Source: Lithospermum erythrorhizon (taxonomy: Eukaryota; Streptophyta; Magnoliopsida; Boraginales; Boraginaceae). From it: a DNA stretch of 64,000 nt. Both the position numbers and the translations under genes were made by a program. Below, one piece after another: positions 51,909 to 63,725 of the stretch. Position 1 is the stretch's first letter. Each line of letters begins with the position of its first letter. The DNA lies in assembly GCA_019722365.1 (NCBI GenBank), contig JADFUC010001892.1, positions 124,001-188,000 on the forward strand. The letters run 5' to 3'. The notes under the pieces were generated by a model. The model had not been told where the DNA came from. It searched no databases and saw only the letters and a list, made by a program, of their open reading frames with translations.

Positions 51909-54315
51909 ATGGACCCACCACCAGTCTCTCTCCCAACCACCACTTGTCCGCCGCCACCATCACCGGACTCCACCGCCGAATCCCCCCCTTCCGACCCACC
52001 AACCAAGACCACCACCCAACCACCCCCACCCACCAAGCTCCGCCTGATGTGCAGCTACGGCGGACACATAATCCCCCGCCCCCACGACAAAAGCCTCTGC
52101 TACATCGGCGGCGACACCCGAATAATAGTCGTCGACCGCCACACCACCTTCCCCCAACTCCAAAATCGCCTCTCCAAAACCATCTTCAAGAACAAACCAT
52201 TCACTCTCAAATACCAACTTCCCAACGAAGATCTCGACTCCTTAATCACTATCTCTTCTCAAGATGACTTCGATAATATGCTGGATGAATATGATCGAAT
52301 TTCTTCAACTACCAACTTGTCCAATTCCTACAATAATAATAATCATGGGACAAAACAAAGTCGATTAAGGTTGTTTTTGTTTCCGGATAAAGTTGAATCA
52401 TCGGTTTCTTCGATTGAGTCGTTGCTTGAATCCTCGACGAAATCGGAGGACTGGTTTCTTGAAGCGTTGAATGGTATTAGTGTGGTTTCGAATGCTAGTG
52501 TTTATTCGGAGTCCAACAATTCTTCGGTTAATAATCTTTTGGGGCTTGATGATATTGGTCTTAAACAGCAGCCACCACTTCCGCCGCCATCGCCACCGCA
52601 GAAGGAGGCGGAGGAGAAGTTTGGTGGTGGGATGGAGAGAGATGGGTCTGATGAGTCTTTGATGGGTAAGGAGAATAATTGTGGGTCGGTACCGGAGTCT
52701 CCGATTGTTGATAAAACGTCGTCGTTTGGGTCTGGTTCGAGTATGCCTGCCTTGGCGAATTTGCCCCCGATTCGAGTTCATGTGGAGGAGAAAGTAGGAG
52801 GAGGAGGAGGGGGGGTTTTGGGAATTGAGGAGCAGTTTCATCAGATGAGTACTAGTGTTGGAGGACTTGGGGTTGGAGGTGGAGGTGGGGGTGGGGGTGT
52901 TTCGGTGGCTGGATCATCGCCTTCGGCTCCTCTGGTGGGTCCGGTGGTCACTGGTGTTCCGGTGATGGGTGCTGGTGGTGTTCATTTGGTGGGCGGTGGT
53001 GGAGGGGAGTATGGGGGTAGGGTGGTGTCGGATGATGAGAGATCAGACCAGGGTGTTCCAGTTGGGTATAGGAAGGTACAGCAGTTTCAGCAGCAGGTAC
53101 AACCTCAACTGCAGCAGGTACAACCTCAGCAGCCAGCACAGTTCCAGCAGAAGCCAGTTGGGTTTTATGAGTTGCCTTCCCCAGATTCTGTTTCCAGGTA
53201 ACTAAACTTTGGCTCAAACTTTTATGCAATTCTAATTTAGTTTGTTTATGTAATTATCTAAGGAACGTGTCATGATATTAATAAAGTGTACATATAGTGT
53301 CGAACAAAGTGTGTGACATATGATCCGGACTCCTAGTATTAAATTTAATTGATAAATTGAAATTTTGATGTTTAATTGTGATGGAAAAATAGTGATCTGA
53401 ATTAGGGTTCTTGTTAATGTGAACAGTGATGGGAGTGTAACAAATCCGTTATCTAGGCAAAGGCAAATAGGTTATCAAGAGCAGATAATGCATATGCAAT
53501 CTGGTAATAATAGAGCTGGGGCTAATGTAGTAGTGGTTGATCAGAAGATCAATGATCCAAACAATAGAGGTCAAATGCAGCAACAGCCGGTTCAGGAGTC
53601 CGAATATGTAATGCCGAGCGTGTATGAGCAGCATCCTCAGTTGCATCAACAACAACAGCAGCAACAGTTTGTTCATGGCGGGGTGCAGTATATACATCCT
53701 CACACTGCAGGAGGAGTGCCAATTGCGTCGTATTACCAGCCCATGTATCATTCGCAGCAACAACATCATCCTCATCACCAAGGTTCCGAGCAACAATATG
53801 TTTACTACATGCCTTCTGCTGCCAGACCAGGGCAAGCATATAATGTTCCAGTTCAGCAGCAGCAGAGTTATGGTGAGTCCCCAAAGGCTGCTCAAGCTAC
53901 TCGACCTCAAACACCACCACATCCAACTTCGTTGGTTAATCCTGCTGCAGCTTATAATGCCATGAATGTCCCTGCTTCGAAACCTGAATTGGGTGCTGGA
54001 GTGTACAGAACATCCGCTACTGGAGCTCCACAATTAGTACAAGTGCAGTCTAGCCAGCATCACCCACAATATGTCGGCTACCAGATGCATCATCCATCTC
54101 AATCAATTCGACCAACTTCTGCTGCCTCTGCAAACTATGCTTACGACTATGCTGAGCCAACACATGCACAAATGTACTACACTCAGCCAATGGCTCCTCA
54201 AATGACTGCTCAGTATCAAACTGTAACGTCTAACCCAATGGTAATGTTACCTGGAAATGCTTCACAGGTTCCTACAGAGAATATGAAGCAGCCAAACAAC
54301 AATTCTCAGCTATGA
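51909..54315 (+). CDS. PB1-domain protein, Gln-rich C-terminus
   Basis: Two exons, 51909-53197 and 53427-54315, joined at CAG/GTAACT and AACAG/TGATGG; the sum is 2178 bases, giving 725 residues and a stop. I chose the ATG at 51909 (MDPPPVSL) because an earlier in-frame ATG at 51819 lies before the TATA motifs. Residues 1-42 are Pro/Thr-rich. The PB1 domain spans about 43-131: KLRLMCSYGGHIIPRPHDK with the conserved lysine, GGDTRIIVVDRHTTF, and the acidic segment PNEDLDSLITISSQDDFDNM. PB1 domains mediate protein-protein pairing through a lysine face and an acidic face. The middle is Ser-rich with Gly runs near residues 300-365. The end is rich in Gln, His, Tyr and Pro and looks disordered. This matches a plant family of PB1 (octicosapeptide/Phox/Bem1p) proteins whose partners are mostly unknown. 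Frame is fully open. Confidence 0.93.
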
Positions 54316-55010
54316 CTGGTGAGTTGGGGCAGGAAGAGAAATTTTGCAGCAACGACATGTTTATTATCTATATGTTTCATAACTCTCATTTCAAATGGTT
54401 TGTGATATGTTTCTGTATGATAGTACATTGAACCTTGATTGTTTTTCTTATTTTGTTTGTCATTTTTCTCGTCTCTCATATGTCATAGTTTAAAATTTAG
54501 TTTTGGGTTACAGTTTCAAACGATAAAAATGTTAAATGTTTCTTTAAACACTATAAACATCTTTGAGAAACCATATAAAATGTTAAAAAACTTAAGATGT
54601 CGATTTTCTTAAGCTGTCATTTTGTTCATTTATATATAAATTAGTCAAAAAGTACATTGAAAATGTAAAATGCTAATTAACTAAAACTGTATCATTGTTG
54701 GTTGATAGTTTAAATATAAAAGAATCAAAAAGACACGGAATGTAAATGCAATTTTCATTGAACTATATCATTTGGCTTATTGATAATCATTGAAATAGAA
54801 AACGTAGTAAAGCCGACAATTATTTTCAAACAAAAATTTAGCCAAACAATAACTAAAAAAACGTCATCATTCGACGCATACGCTTCAAACGACATCTTTG
54901 ATCACACATGCTAAAAGTGTCCTTTATGTGCTACTTTTGTTGTAAAAAGTTAGGGACATGTAGAACATTTTATCTGTATATTTATGTACATAATTTTATT
55001 TTGTATTTTT
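54316..55010. other. 3' flank of the PB1 gene
   Basis: Contains the probable 3' untranslated region (first few hundred bases, T-rich) and then AT-rich spacer. No clear AATAAA signal close to the stop and no further gene. Confidence 0.45.
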
Positions 55011-55285
55011 ACACAAATTTGATGGCATATTTTTGTACTTTGCATAAATTTGATGTTATTTTTTTCCGCCCCACAAATATGTTGATATGTTTTTGAAACA
55101 TTCGATGGATTTGTGTAATCACATCAAAAAATAATATCAAACAACTAAAATCATTGATATATTTTGAGACATTTGAAAGATTTTGGTATCCACACCAAAA
55201 ACTAAAAAAATGCACAAATCTGATGACATATATATGTACTTTACACAAATATGATGTTATCTTTTGTACATTGTACAAATCTATT
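55011..55285. repeat. Imperfect duplication of an ACAAATTTGATG phrase
   Basis: The stretch ACACAAATTTGATGGCATATTTTTGTACTTTGCATAAATTTGATG (55011 on) recurs as GCACAAATCTGATGACATATATATGTACTTTACACAAATATGATG (55212 on), about 201 bases apart. Two related segments with TTGATAT...TTTTGA.ACATT lie between them. Confidence 0.75.
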
Positions 55286-55465
55286 AGTTTTTTTTCTACA
55301 TTGGAAAGTATAAAAAAAATCTATAAAAAATGCTCTACAGGATCGTAATTGGTCTCACTTCCGTTATTAACAGATGTTAAGTTTGACTTTTAGGTCAAAC
55401 CAACATGATTAAAATTGTCGAAACCTCATTTTGAAGTAATTTTTCAATTTTAATAAAATTTTCTG

Positions 55466-55638
55466 ACATCATATTCATATTTGGGTCTATTTAAATAATA
55501 TACAAATATTATTAAAAAAAATCATAATTAAAAGATAAATATTTCTTCCAACATCATATTCATATTTGGGCTTATTTAAATAAGGTACAAATATTATAAA
55601 AAAAATAAATCATAATTAAAAGATAAAAATTTCTTCCT
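55466..55638. repeat. Tandem duplication, 85-bp unit
   Basis: ACATCATATTCATATTTGGG and the following about 65 bases, ending in ATTAAAAGATAAATATTTCTTCC, occur twice head to tail (55466 and 55551) with few differences. Confidence 0.85.
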
Positions 55639-55776
55639 TAATTTTATTAAAATCAAAGATGCTTAAAATGAATTTTTATTGCCTTCTGCCAATTTAAAAG
55701 GAGCATATTTAATGTCCGTTATAACGAAAGTGCCAAATGGAATACTCATCCTGCTCGATTGCGTACTTAATTTTAT

Positions 55777-55965
55777 ATGCATCAATTGAAATGGTTGTTG
55801 GTTGGTTGTCTTCCATTCAGGTATAATGGTGTTGCACCAGGCTTTGGTTATTTTGCTAAGCATGTGTCAACCATTTTATGGTTATGGTCTTATTTGCTTG
55901 TGAAGTTGTATATGCCTTTTAGCTTTGTACCAGAAAAAAGGTCCAGGGCCCTTAGGTTTCATTGA
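55777..55965 (+). pseudogene. Possible coding fragment, unidentified
   Basis: Open frame of 62 residues including YNGVAPGFGYFAKHVSTILW and SYLLVKLYMPFSFVPEKR. It has better amino-acid character than nearby frames and is preceded by TTCCATTCAG, a possible acceptor. It may be a truncated piece of a membrane protein gene. I do not recognise the family, and no flanking exons are evident. Confidence 0.25.
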
Positions 55966-56385
55966 TGTAGTAGTGTACCATATGTTATGTTATCATTGTC
56001 TATCAAGTTTTGATGTCTAGTTCTATATTGCTATAAGCTAAAAGGCAAGAAAGACACAAGAGGTAAATAGCAAGCAACAACTACCTTTATGTTCTGTAAT
56101 AATCACCTGCATACAAATGCACACCTTGAAGGGCTTGTACAACAATTCAGTATGTGCAATTATGGATTTCTACTTCAAATGTAACGTACCTTAAATGGGT
56201 TTTTTTTTTTTTTTTGCAAAAAAGTAATGTAAGACAATGATTAAGATATCAAAGTGTAAATTAATTTATCATTGTTCATAAACCACACATCTTTAAAAGA
56301 TCTAGCAACCCCTCTAGCATTTTAGCAACCCCCTTCTCTTTCCTTATTTGCTTTTTTTTTTCTTTCCTGCCTAATTTAAGAATCT

Positions 56386-56653
56386 AACATCCGGTTTTCT
56401 AAAAAATATGTAAAACCGTCACAGTAATAATCCATCGAGATTCTCTTGGGGTCCCTGACATGGGATACTGCGGAGGAGTTAATCGTGGATGTGCCTCAAT
56501 TGATCGGGGCTAGAGTTTTCCTTTTAATCACTCTAATACAAGTTCGGTCCTTATGAAAGTCGAACCCACACTACATGAGGAGACGAGAGTACTCGTACTT
56601 AACACTCTAGTTATTTACCAGTTGAGCTATGTCCGGGCCAAACATCCGGCTTT
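56386..56653 (-). mobile_element. tRNA-derived SINE with target duplications
   Basis: The body (56399-56640) read on the minus strand starts GGCCCGGACATAGCTCAACTGG. It has an RNA polymerase III box A (TAGCTCAACTGG, 56618-56629) and, 51 bases on, a box B (GGTTCGACTTT, 56556-56566). It is flanked by AACATCCGGTTTT (56386-56398) and AACATCCGGCTTT (56641-56653), a 13-bp target duplication with one mismatch. The far end is an A/T-rich tail. About 240 bp. Confidence 0.85.
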
Positions 56654-56894
56654 TTAGTGCACATGTGAATGAGGGACTTCGATCCTCTCAAGTCTTATTT
56701 CTCCAAGTTTCAATCTCAACATCAACCATTCAAATTTCAGTCACAATCATTAATTAAATTAGAACAAACATTGGTTATTTAGCAATTTACTAAGTTTTAT
56801 TAAAATTTGGCATAATTGAAGGACAATAATTAGAGAGTATCTGCTTTTTGAAGTTGAATTAGAGACAATAACTTGGTCGTTATTACTTTATTCT

Positions 56895-56950
56895 GAATTT
56901 ATTACAGAATATTTTCATTTATGAATTTATTACAGAATATTTTCATTTAT
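56895..56950. repeat. Perfect 28-bp tandem duplication
   Basis: GAATTTATTACAGAATATTT plus eight further bases occur twice without a mismatch (56895-56922 and 56923-56950), which suggests a very recent slip or duplication. Confidence 0.95.
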
Positions 56951-57254
56951 TTTTTCTCATCAGTTTATGGGATGATTAGCATAATAATGGCATCTTTACA
57001 TGTGATCCTTGAATTAGAAACAGCGAATCACCATTGTCTACATCCAGAGAGAATAAACGCGTCTTCTTTTACAACGGTTAGAGCTAAAAAAGGAAGAAAG
57101 TATTCAACTGCTGATTTTAAGCTATATATGCTTCCAAAACTTTTTCCTTGAAAAGAACGTAATCAGTATTGTTTTTACTGATTTGTATGCAACCTTTTCT
57201 TTAATTATGTATCTATACATTTAATTCTGGTAATCTTTTTCTAAATAATCAAAT

Positions 57255-57680
57255 AAGCTGGGTTACGGATTCTCTACTTTTTTTATACTTAGCACTCAAA
57301 CTCTTTACTAATTGAGCTATGTCCTGAGACAACTACTTTTTTGATACTCCATTTTATAATTAATTACTTTTTATTCACTAATCCGAAAACTTTTTATTCA
57401 CGTAATTATCTACTCAATTTGCAATATAAATTGATTGTTTTGGGATTGCGTAAGATCTGCTTTTTGGGTTACGGATTCTCTACTTTTTTATACTAAAAAA
57501 GGTTGAAATCCTCAACCTAAGAGCCCTACGCTACCCATGCAATATAAAAAGTAATCCGAAAAGTTTTTCTAAAAAATTCAATATTTACCTTATTACTTTT
57601 CAGTATTGGAGTAGTATCAAACAATCATTACTCAATTATCTTCTTTAATTAATTATCTACTCAATTTGCAATATAAATTA
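57255..57680. repeat. Duplicated segment with SINE-head fragment
   Basis: GGGTTACGGATTCTCTACTTTTTT occurs at 57260 and 57466, and CTACTCAATTTGCAATATAAATT occurs near 57410 and 57657. Between the first pair, the minus strand of 57295-57335 reads GGACATAGCTCAATTAG, the same box-A head as the SINE 0.65 kb away, but no box B follows. Confidence 0.65.
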
Positions 57681-57797
57681 CTCCCTCCGTTTATTTTTAC
57701 TTGTCTTTCTAACCTTAAATTTTTTACTACTTTTTATTTTTATTAATCTATGTACAAATAAATAACTAAAAAACCAGGTAAAAAGAAACGGATGAAG
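57681..57797. mobile_element. Stowaway-like MITE (117 bp)
   Basis: Begins CTCCCTCCGTTTATTTTTAC and ends with its inverted counterpart (GTAAAAAGAAACGGATGAAG). Both ends are bordered by TA, the target used by Tc1/mariner-type Stowaway elements. CTCCCTCCGT is their standard terminus. Confidence 0.9.
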
Positions 57798-59257
57798 TAG
57801 TTAACAAATAACGAGAAAGGGATATGCAATAACCAAAAACTAAGTACTTAATGGATTATTAATTGATGATATACATGTAAAATTAATTATTTTCCTAATT
57901 AATGTATAAATATGTGAAATGACAAGTATTAAAAAAATAAATTGTGTACTCTCCATTTCCAAATTAATTGATGTTTTCAGATAGTGTGTTAAGACTTCGA
58001 TCACAAATTACTTTTTATTCACTAATCCCAAAATATAAAATCGATATCATTGAATTTGTTTTAAAAAAATATTTTCATATATTATTTTTTGTAATTTTCA
58101 ATATATATAAAAGTAATTGATGATTAGCGTTATATTTCAAAAATGAGAAAGCCACCAATTTGAAATGGAAGTAATAATATACAATGTACAAGTTTTTATA
58201 AAATGAGACACGGAAAAAAAGGTAGACGATTGGGAACAATTAATTTATTGCTAAAGGAGTACGAGGTTTGTGTGAAAGGTTTCGAGATTGGAGTTAATGA
58301 GGTGAATGGTACTGTCTTGTAAGCTCAACGTGTACATGGTTGTCCTCAAGCGCCTACATCACCTCCACCCCACCGCCAGCATCTTCTCCTTTGTCGTTCT
58401 TCCTTCAATTATTTTCCATTATTCAACCCTTTTTTGATAATTATTTATACAAAAAATTATTGTTGTTTTGAAAAACATTTTAAGATATCTAAGAGATTAT
58501 TTGGTTTCATGAAAATGGAACTCATGACCTATGTAAGTTTATTTTATTTTTATTTTGTGGAAGTCTATTTTTTTAAGTAGTTGAATTGGATGATCTACCA
58601 ACTATTCAAAATCCAATTTGCATTGTTGACAATTGGTACTAAATATTAGTCGTATTATTCTACTATCATTTCTATTTGAATGTAACTTATTTTTATAAGT
58701 ATTTATCTCATTCAAGTAAAAACATACTTACTACTGTAATAATCAATATATTCCTTTCAATCCAAAACAATTGAATTTCTCAGATATCGAGATAAATCTT
58801 TAATATTTAATTACTTTTTAATTATATTATTAAAAAATTAATATTATGAAAAATATTTTAGTGCCATTTAATCCAATTATATAAATTTTATATTTTTAAA
58901 ATAATCTAATAATTAATAATCACACAAAATTTAATTTCAAAAAGTTCAAACGTGAAATCAAGTATAATTGTAAAGTATTCTTCATGGTTCGACTTCTAAT
59001 GAACTCTTTTTGTTAATAGTTAATACGTATACCTAACACGGAATTATTGTATTGGCTTGTTATGCGTTCATTATAACATATTTAAACGTCACTCGATTGG
59101 TATTAGTTGAATGAATGTACATAGACATAAAATAATTCAAAATAAAGAAACGTTAGGTACCATTAATAATATCAACAATAATAAACAATCACAGCTTAAC
59201 CTTATTGACTAATGCTCCATTAAATGTAAAAAAGAAGAAGCTAGCCATTATTTTTTA

Positions 59258-59508
59258 CTCTCTCCTGCTTTTTTTATTTGTCGCTTATCAATTTGTACAT
59301 AAATTAAGTTAAAATAAAATTAGTCAAAATTACATTAAAAACGTAGAACGACAATAATTTAAAAGTTTCATATCATCGGCCGTATTGACACTTTAAAAGA
59401 ATAAAAAGTATATCGAAATATAGTAGTACAATTTCCATGTTATAACGATAAATATTTCAAACAAAATATTTGTGCTAACGACAAATAAATAAAAAGCGAA
59501 CGGAGTTG
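59258..59508. mobile_element. Stowaway-like MITE (251 bp)
   Basis: Left end CTCTCTCCTGCTTTTTTTAT then TTGTCG, right end CGACAAATAAATAAAAAGCG then AACGGAGTTG. The two are inverted repeats, with TA on each side (59256-59257 and 59509-59510). The core is AT-rich and non-coding. Confidence 0.85.
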
Positions 59509-59510
59509 TA

Positions 59511-61878
59511 ATTTTAATGTTGTGCTCATATAATTTACAATAAATGGAGGTAATACTCGATAATTCCTGAAAATGAGATATTGTAATAACTTATTCTCCG
59601 CTTTTAAAATATTGCTTAATTTAAATATGCATTTATTGCTCGAGCATCGATAAAACCATATCGAATATAAAAGTTATATCGAACGTAAAAACTACATTGT
59701 GATTGTAAATCAGATAATAAAAAATTCAAACAATCAACTATTATAAAAAATTAAATTTTTTCTAAATAATCATGTATTTTGAGATGAAGTGATTACTAAT
59801 TAGGTTTCCTCTTAAAGAAAGATGAGTATCCAATTAACTGACCTAATTTCTGGAAAGCATAAAATAGTTATTATTCGACAATTTTGATCATTATCATCAA
59901 TGATTGTGTGGTTTTACAGATATTGATCTTATCTTCAATCAAAGGACAGTTTCTCCAGATTAGGATTGGTATTTCTTTAATTTATTTTCCATGAAAGGCC
60001 AAATTACTAAATTTAGTGACGATATTATTGGACCTCAAAATGGCATGCTTCAATTATGGATTATTAAACAAAACGTCAAAAAGGAGACAATATAGATCGT
60101 TGATTAAGTACACTAATTGACCAAAATATATCTAGTCTTCCCAACTATAGACGCATGGCATGTATAGTTGCAGCCGCTTAAAAATATTGATGAATACATA
60201 TACCTTAATATCAAAGTAAGAACATAATCTGTAGTATATATCAGAATATGCATACTGGCATATTATATTCGTATATATCTTGATATTATATTAACCATAT
60301 TGCAAATTTTGTATATCTGACTTGAATGCTAACTTAATTTAGCTACCGACATTAGATTTGCTACATATAGCCGATCTAATGCGATCAATAATATCCCAAT
60401 AATACAACAACAAAAACGGTAATTAGTCAAAATTGTTGTTAAAGTCGAAAATGAACATACTCCTACTTTGGATAACTTAACAAAAAACATATCTCATCCC
60501 CTTCACCAACTTAAGCATGTAAGTTATTAGTGACAGACTACTTTAAATTAAAATAACTTACTTTTTAGAAATTATACTTGTAGAGATTTCTTATTACGTG
60601 ACATATACCGTAACACCAATCGATACATAAGAGCATTTACACTGCCTTTTCCTAAAATTCACTCTAAACGATTTGATTTTATGTACGTTTTTATCGCATT
60701 CCTATTATTCACTTCACTGGTCAAAATAATATGATAATATAAATTTGAAAAACCGTTATAATTTATAACTTATTTTGAAAGAATCGAAAAACACAAATTT
60801 TTTTCATTTTTAATGATTTCGATTCATATTTTAGTTTTCAAGCGATGCATGGCGTACACGCTTAAGATTCAAGACGGACAAGTGATAATGTTATTATATT
60901 GCTATAAACAAGATTATTAAGATTCAAAACTTGAATGGATGATGGCTGGCATGCGAATTATTGCCGGTTGAGATTCGATAGTTCAACTGATGGATTGATT
61001 CTCCGACCCCAACAAAGATAACAATACCAGAGATATGAATTGGCTAAGGGGTCACCCCTCCATCCCTATATAACATTTCTTCTGTCATTATCATTTGAAC
61101 TTTTACATACCCACTTTTGTTCATTTAAAATTAAAATCCAAGATCTTCCCAATTTGGTTTCTCCTTTTTGGACCCCCATTGAATAATGTTCATGTTAATT
61201 GCACATGTAATGTACTTAAAATATTAGACTAGTCAATTAAAATAGTATAGTTTTGAGCATGACCTGTATCAATTAAGTGATGCACAACATTGCCATAAAA
61301 GAGTATAGGTTACACACACTTCAAATTCAAATCAATGGACCACACAAAATGATGTATGTAGGCAGGCCACTACCAACTAATCAGTGGGGGCTGTTTGCAA
61401 AAGATGCAATGAACTAGCATACATCAAACATCAGGCAATCAGAGAGAGTTGTTCACATAATTAGTACCATTACTCTCCACTCTGTAACCTGTCATGTTCT
61501 ACTCATCTGAAATTGGAAACAATATTCACAGTCATAGATTGCTGGTTCACTATCAACACAGACCAAATCGGAGAAGTTGATATTCATACTCTAAGAAGAT
61601 ATGAAATTTGCTTTTGGTTCTTGAAATCTAGAAATTGATTCCAAAGAGTAATGAGTTGAATTATTTCAGCTTGTTTCTAGGAACCGCGGCAGTTCTGCAT
61701 ATCGGACATGTTTTTTTCCGTAGAAGCCATTTCTTTATACAATCTGTGTGATATAAATGGCCGCAGCAAAGACTAGAAACTTCACCATCTCTTGTGAATT
61801 CGTCCTGTAACATACAAGCACCACTTATAAGTAACCAGAAAGTAACAACCCCTCACGAGTCACGAGTTTGGGAAATGA
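59511..61878. other. Intergenic region
   Basis: AT-rich, no supported gene. CTATATAA at 61067-61074 within a C-rich stretch resembles a plus-strand TATA box, but I found no reading frame or RNA hairpin downstream of it. The end of this stretch probably holds the 3' untranslated region of the RING gene. Confidence 0.45.
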
Positions 61879-63725
61879 TCATCTGCCTTCTTTTTGAGCC
61901 TGTTGTTTTAATGCCTATTGCTTTAGAAAATTGTACATTATGCATGTTGTCCAATCAAGACAGGATGCATGATAAGGAGGTGGCATAAAATGAGGCAGAG
62001 TATCCTTCCCATTAAAAGAAACAATTTTTTGTTCAGTTTTGATATGTAAGGGAGAATGGATAAATTAAGTAAGCCAGCACTCACTTGGCATATACTACAT
62101 CTTATGTATGTGGAATGTGGTATGAGCAGAGGAAAGGATTCAAGAGTCGAGTGCTTCAGTTTCGTCAAGCAGCCAAGTATTTCTTCTTCCTGGAGACCTT
62201 TACTACTATAGCCAATCCTTTCGCCTAACTCTAGTAATTGCTGCAAATAAAGAGCAATGGGATTCTAAGAGTAGGAGGAAACAATTGCCAAACAACAAAG
62301 ATTGCCACTCTATGAATAGAATGGAATATCAAATGTGATTGTTTTAGGTCAGAACCTCATATATATTATCAACATTAAGTCTCCAGTCTCTTTCTCGATC
62401 GAAAATCCCTAATCTTCCTCCGTATAGCGGATCATCATGCAACATCACTATCTGCATGTTACACATATTACAATAATTTCATGTTTTTCTAACACTTAGA
62501 ATATGTGATCAGCTACTCAATCGGCAATCAACTACTCAAAGATAAGACCAAAGTCATAAAGTTTAAAGACATGCAAAACATTGCATTGGGAAAGTTAAAC
62601 ACAAATAAAAAAAACAATAAAATTGTGCTCGACGATCAAGTATTTTAAGACTCCATACTATCCGACCCTCTTACCTCGCTTAGACCTAGAGCATCTTCAA
62701 AAGGCACTGGGGCATGTTAATGGTTAATGTATCAAGTATTTTAAGACACATGGAAAGGCAGTATTATTTCTCAACTTTGATCTTGGAAAAAATACAATTT
62801 CTGACTCCTAACATACTCACCCTGTCATATACATGTAACAGTTCTCACTTCTCAATGGATGCAAGATTATGAAATGAACAACAGGAAACAACCAAAAAAA
62901 GATATGTCTAACACTAACTCTAACCAAACCTCTGATGTCCCTCTGGGAGATTGATGACAGGATCTCAGAAGCTCTCTGTTATGATCATTCGATGCAGCAA
63001 CCACTTCACGCAATGTTGTTCGCCTTTCTGGACGAGAAAGCTAACAGATCAAAGAGAAAACAATTCCAGAGTTAAGCAACATAGGATGAGTGCCAGCATT
63101 AGTTAGTGCAGGGCTGGAGCCACATTAACTCCACTGGTGTCTCAGAACACCATTAAGTTTTCAATATATAGTATATATGGACAAAATACTATTATCTGTT
63201 CAATTTCAGTGGTTTGGCACTTAGTTTTATACTTAGGACACCGTTGATCAAATTTGATCAGGAGCAAAATACTTTTCTTTTTTGTCTACTATCTTCAGAA
63301 TCCTGGCTAATATGAGTGCAGTAAATGATCAAAAAATATATCACAATTTCTGCTAGACTAATTAAAAATGTTATTCATACCTGATTGTTCCTATTGATCC
63401 TGGACCTAGGAGCAACATCTGATGCAGAACCTATCCCTGGAGGAGTGCAACAAACATCAGGGACATCAACAACATTTACTACAACTTTACCATTCTTTGA
63501 TCTTTTGCTTTTCCTATGCCTTCTGGTTCTCCTTCTCATATCCTCCCACTCAGCTGCTGAGTGGATCACTACTGGAGATGAATATGTACACTTAATGTTC
63601 TTACAACTTAGCCCTTTAAATGTTAGCCTCCCACAACTATTGTCCATTTCAGTATTCCTGTCAAGATATTTCTGTTCAAGCTGGTTTCTTGATTTCCTCT
63701 GTAATACATTTTCAGCATGAGGCAT
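61879..63725 (-). CDS. RING-type E3 ubiquitin ligase-like gene, last exon unreadable
   Basis: Exon 1 (63381-63725) starts MPHAENVLQRKSRNQLEQKY and holds EWEDMRRRTRRHRKSKRSKN and VVVNVVDVPDVCCTPPGIG, then ends at CAG/GTATGA. A later exon (62085-62240) reads QLLELGERIGYSSKGLQEEE, ILGCLTKLK and YIRCSICQ, then GTGAGT. The ELLELG.RIG....GL.E.EI block followed by CSICQ is the hallmark of a plant family of RING-finger ubiquitin ligases, which tag target proteins with ubiquitin. An exon at 62930-63027 is possible but its frame does not fit. After CSICQ the remaining RING ligands should follow. Around 61879-61990 only hints remain (YHASCLDW in one frame, an ALKQQAQKEGR tail with a stop in another), and the normal C-G-H and C-P-x-C are absent. 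Assembly error or pseudogene. Confidence 0.7.

Noticed and set aside
53449..54033. Long minus-strand frames opposite the PB1 exons
   Set aside because: Shadows of Gln-codon-rich coding sequence; no splice or motif support.
56540..56640. tRNA gene
   Set aside because: Box A and B are present, but the acceptor stem and anticodon arm do not fold, and target duplications with a tail show a SINE.
57001..57151. Possible coding frame ending LYMLPKLFP
   Set aside because: No recognisable domain, and its beginning overlaps the 28-bp tandem duplication.
61060..61090. Plus-strand promoter (CTATATAA)
   Set aside because: No coding frame, microRNA-like hairpin or splice signals found downstream; single TATA-like words are common in such AT-rich DNA.
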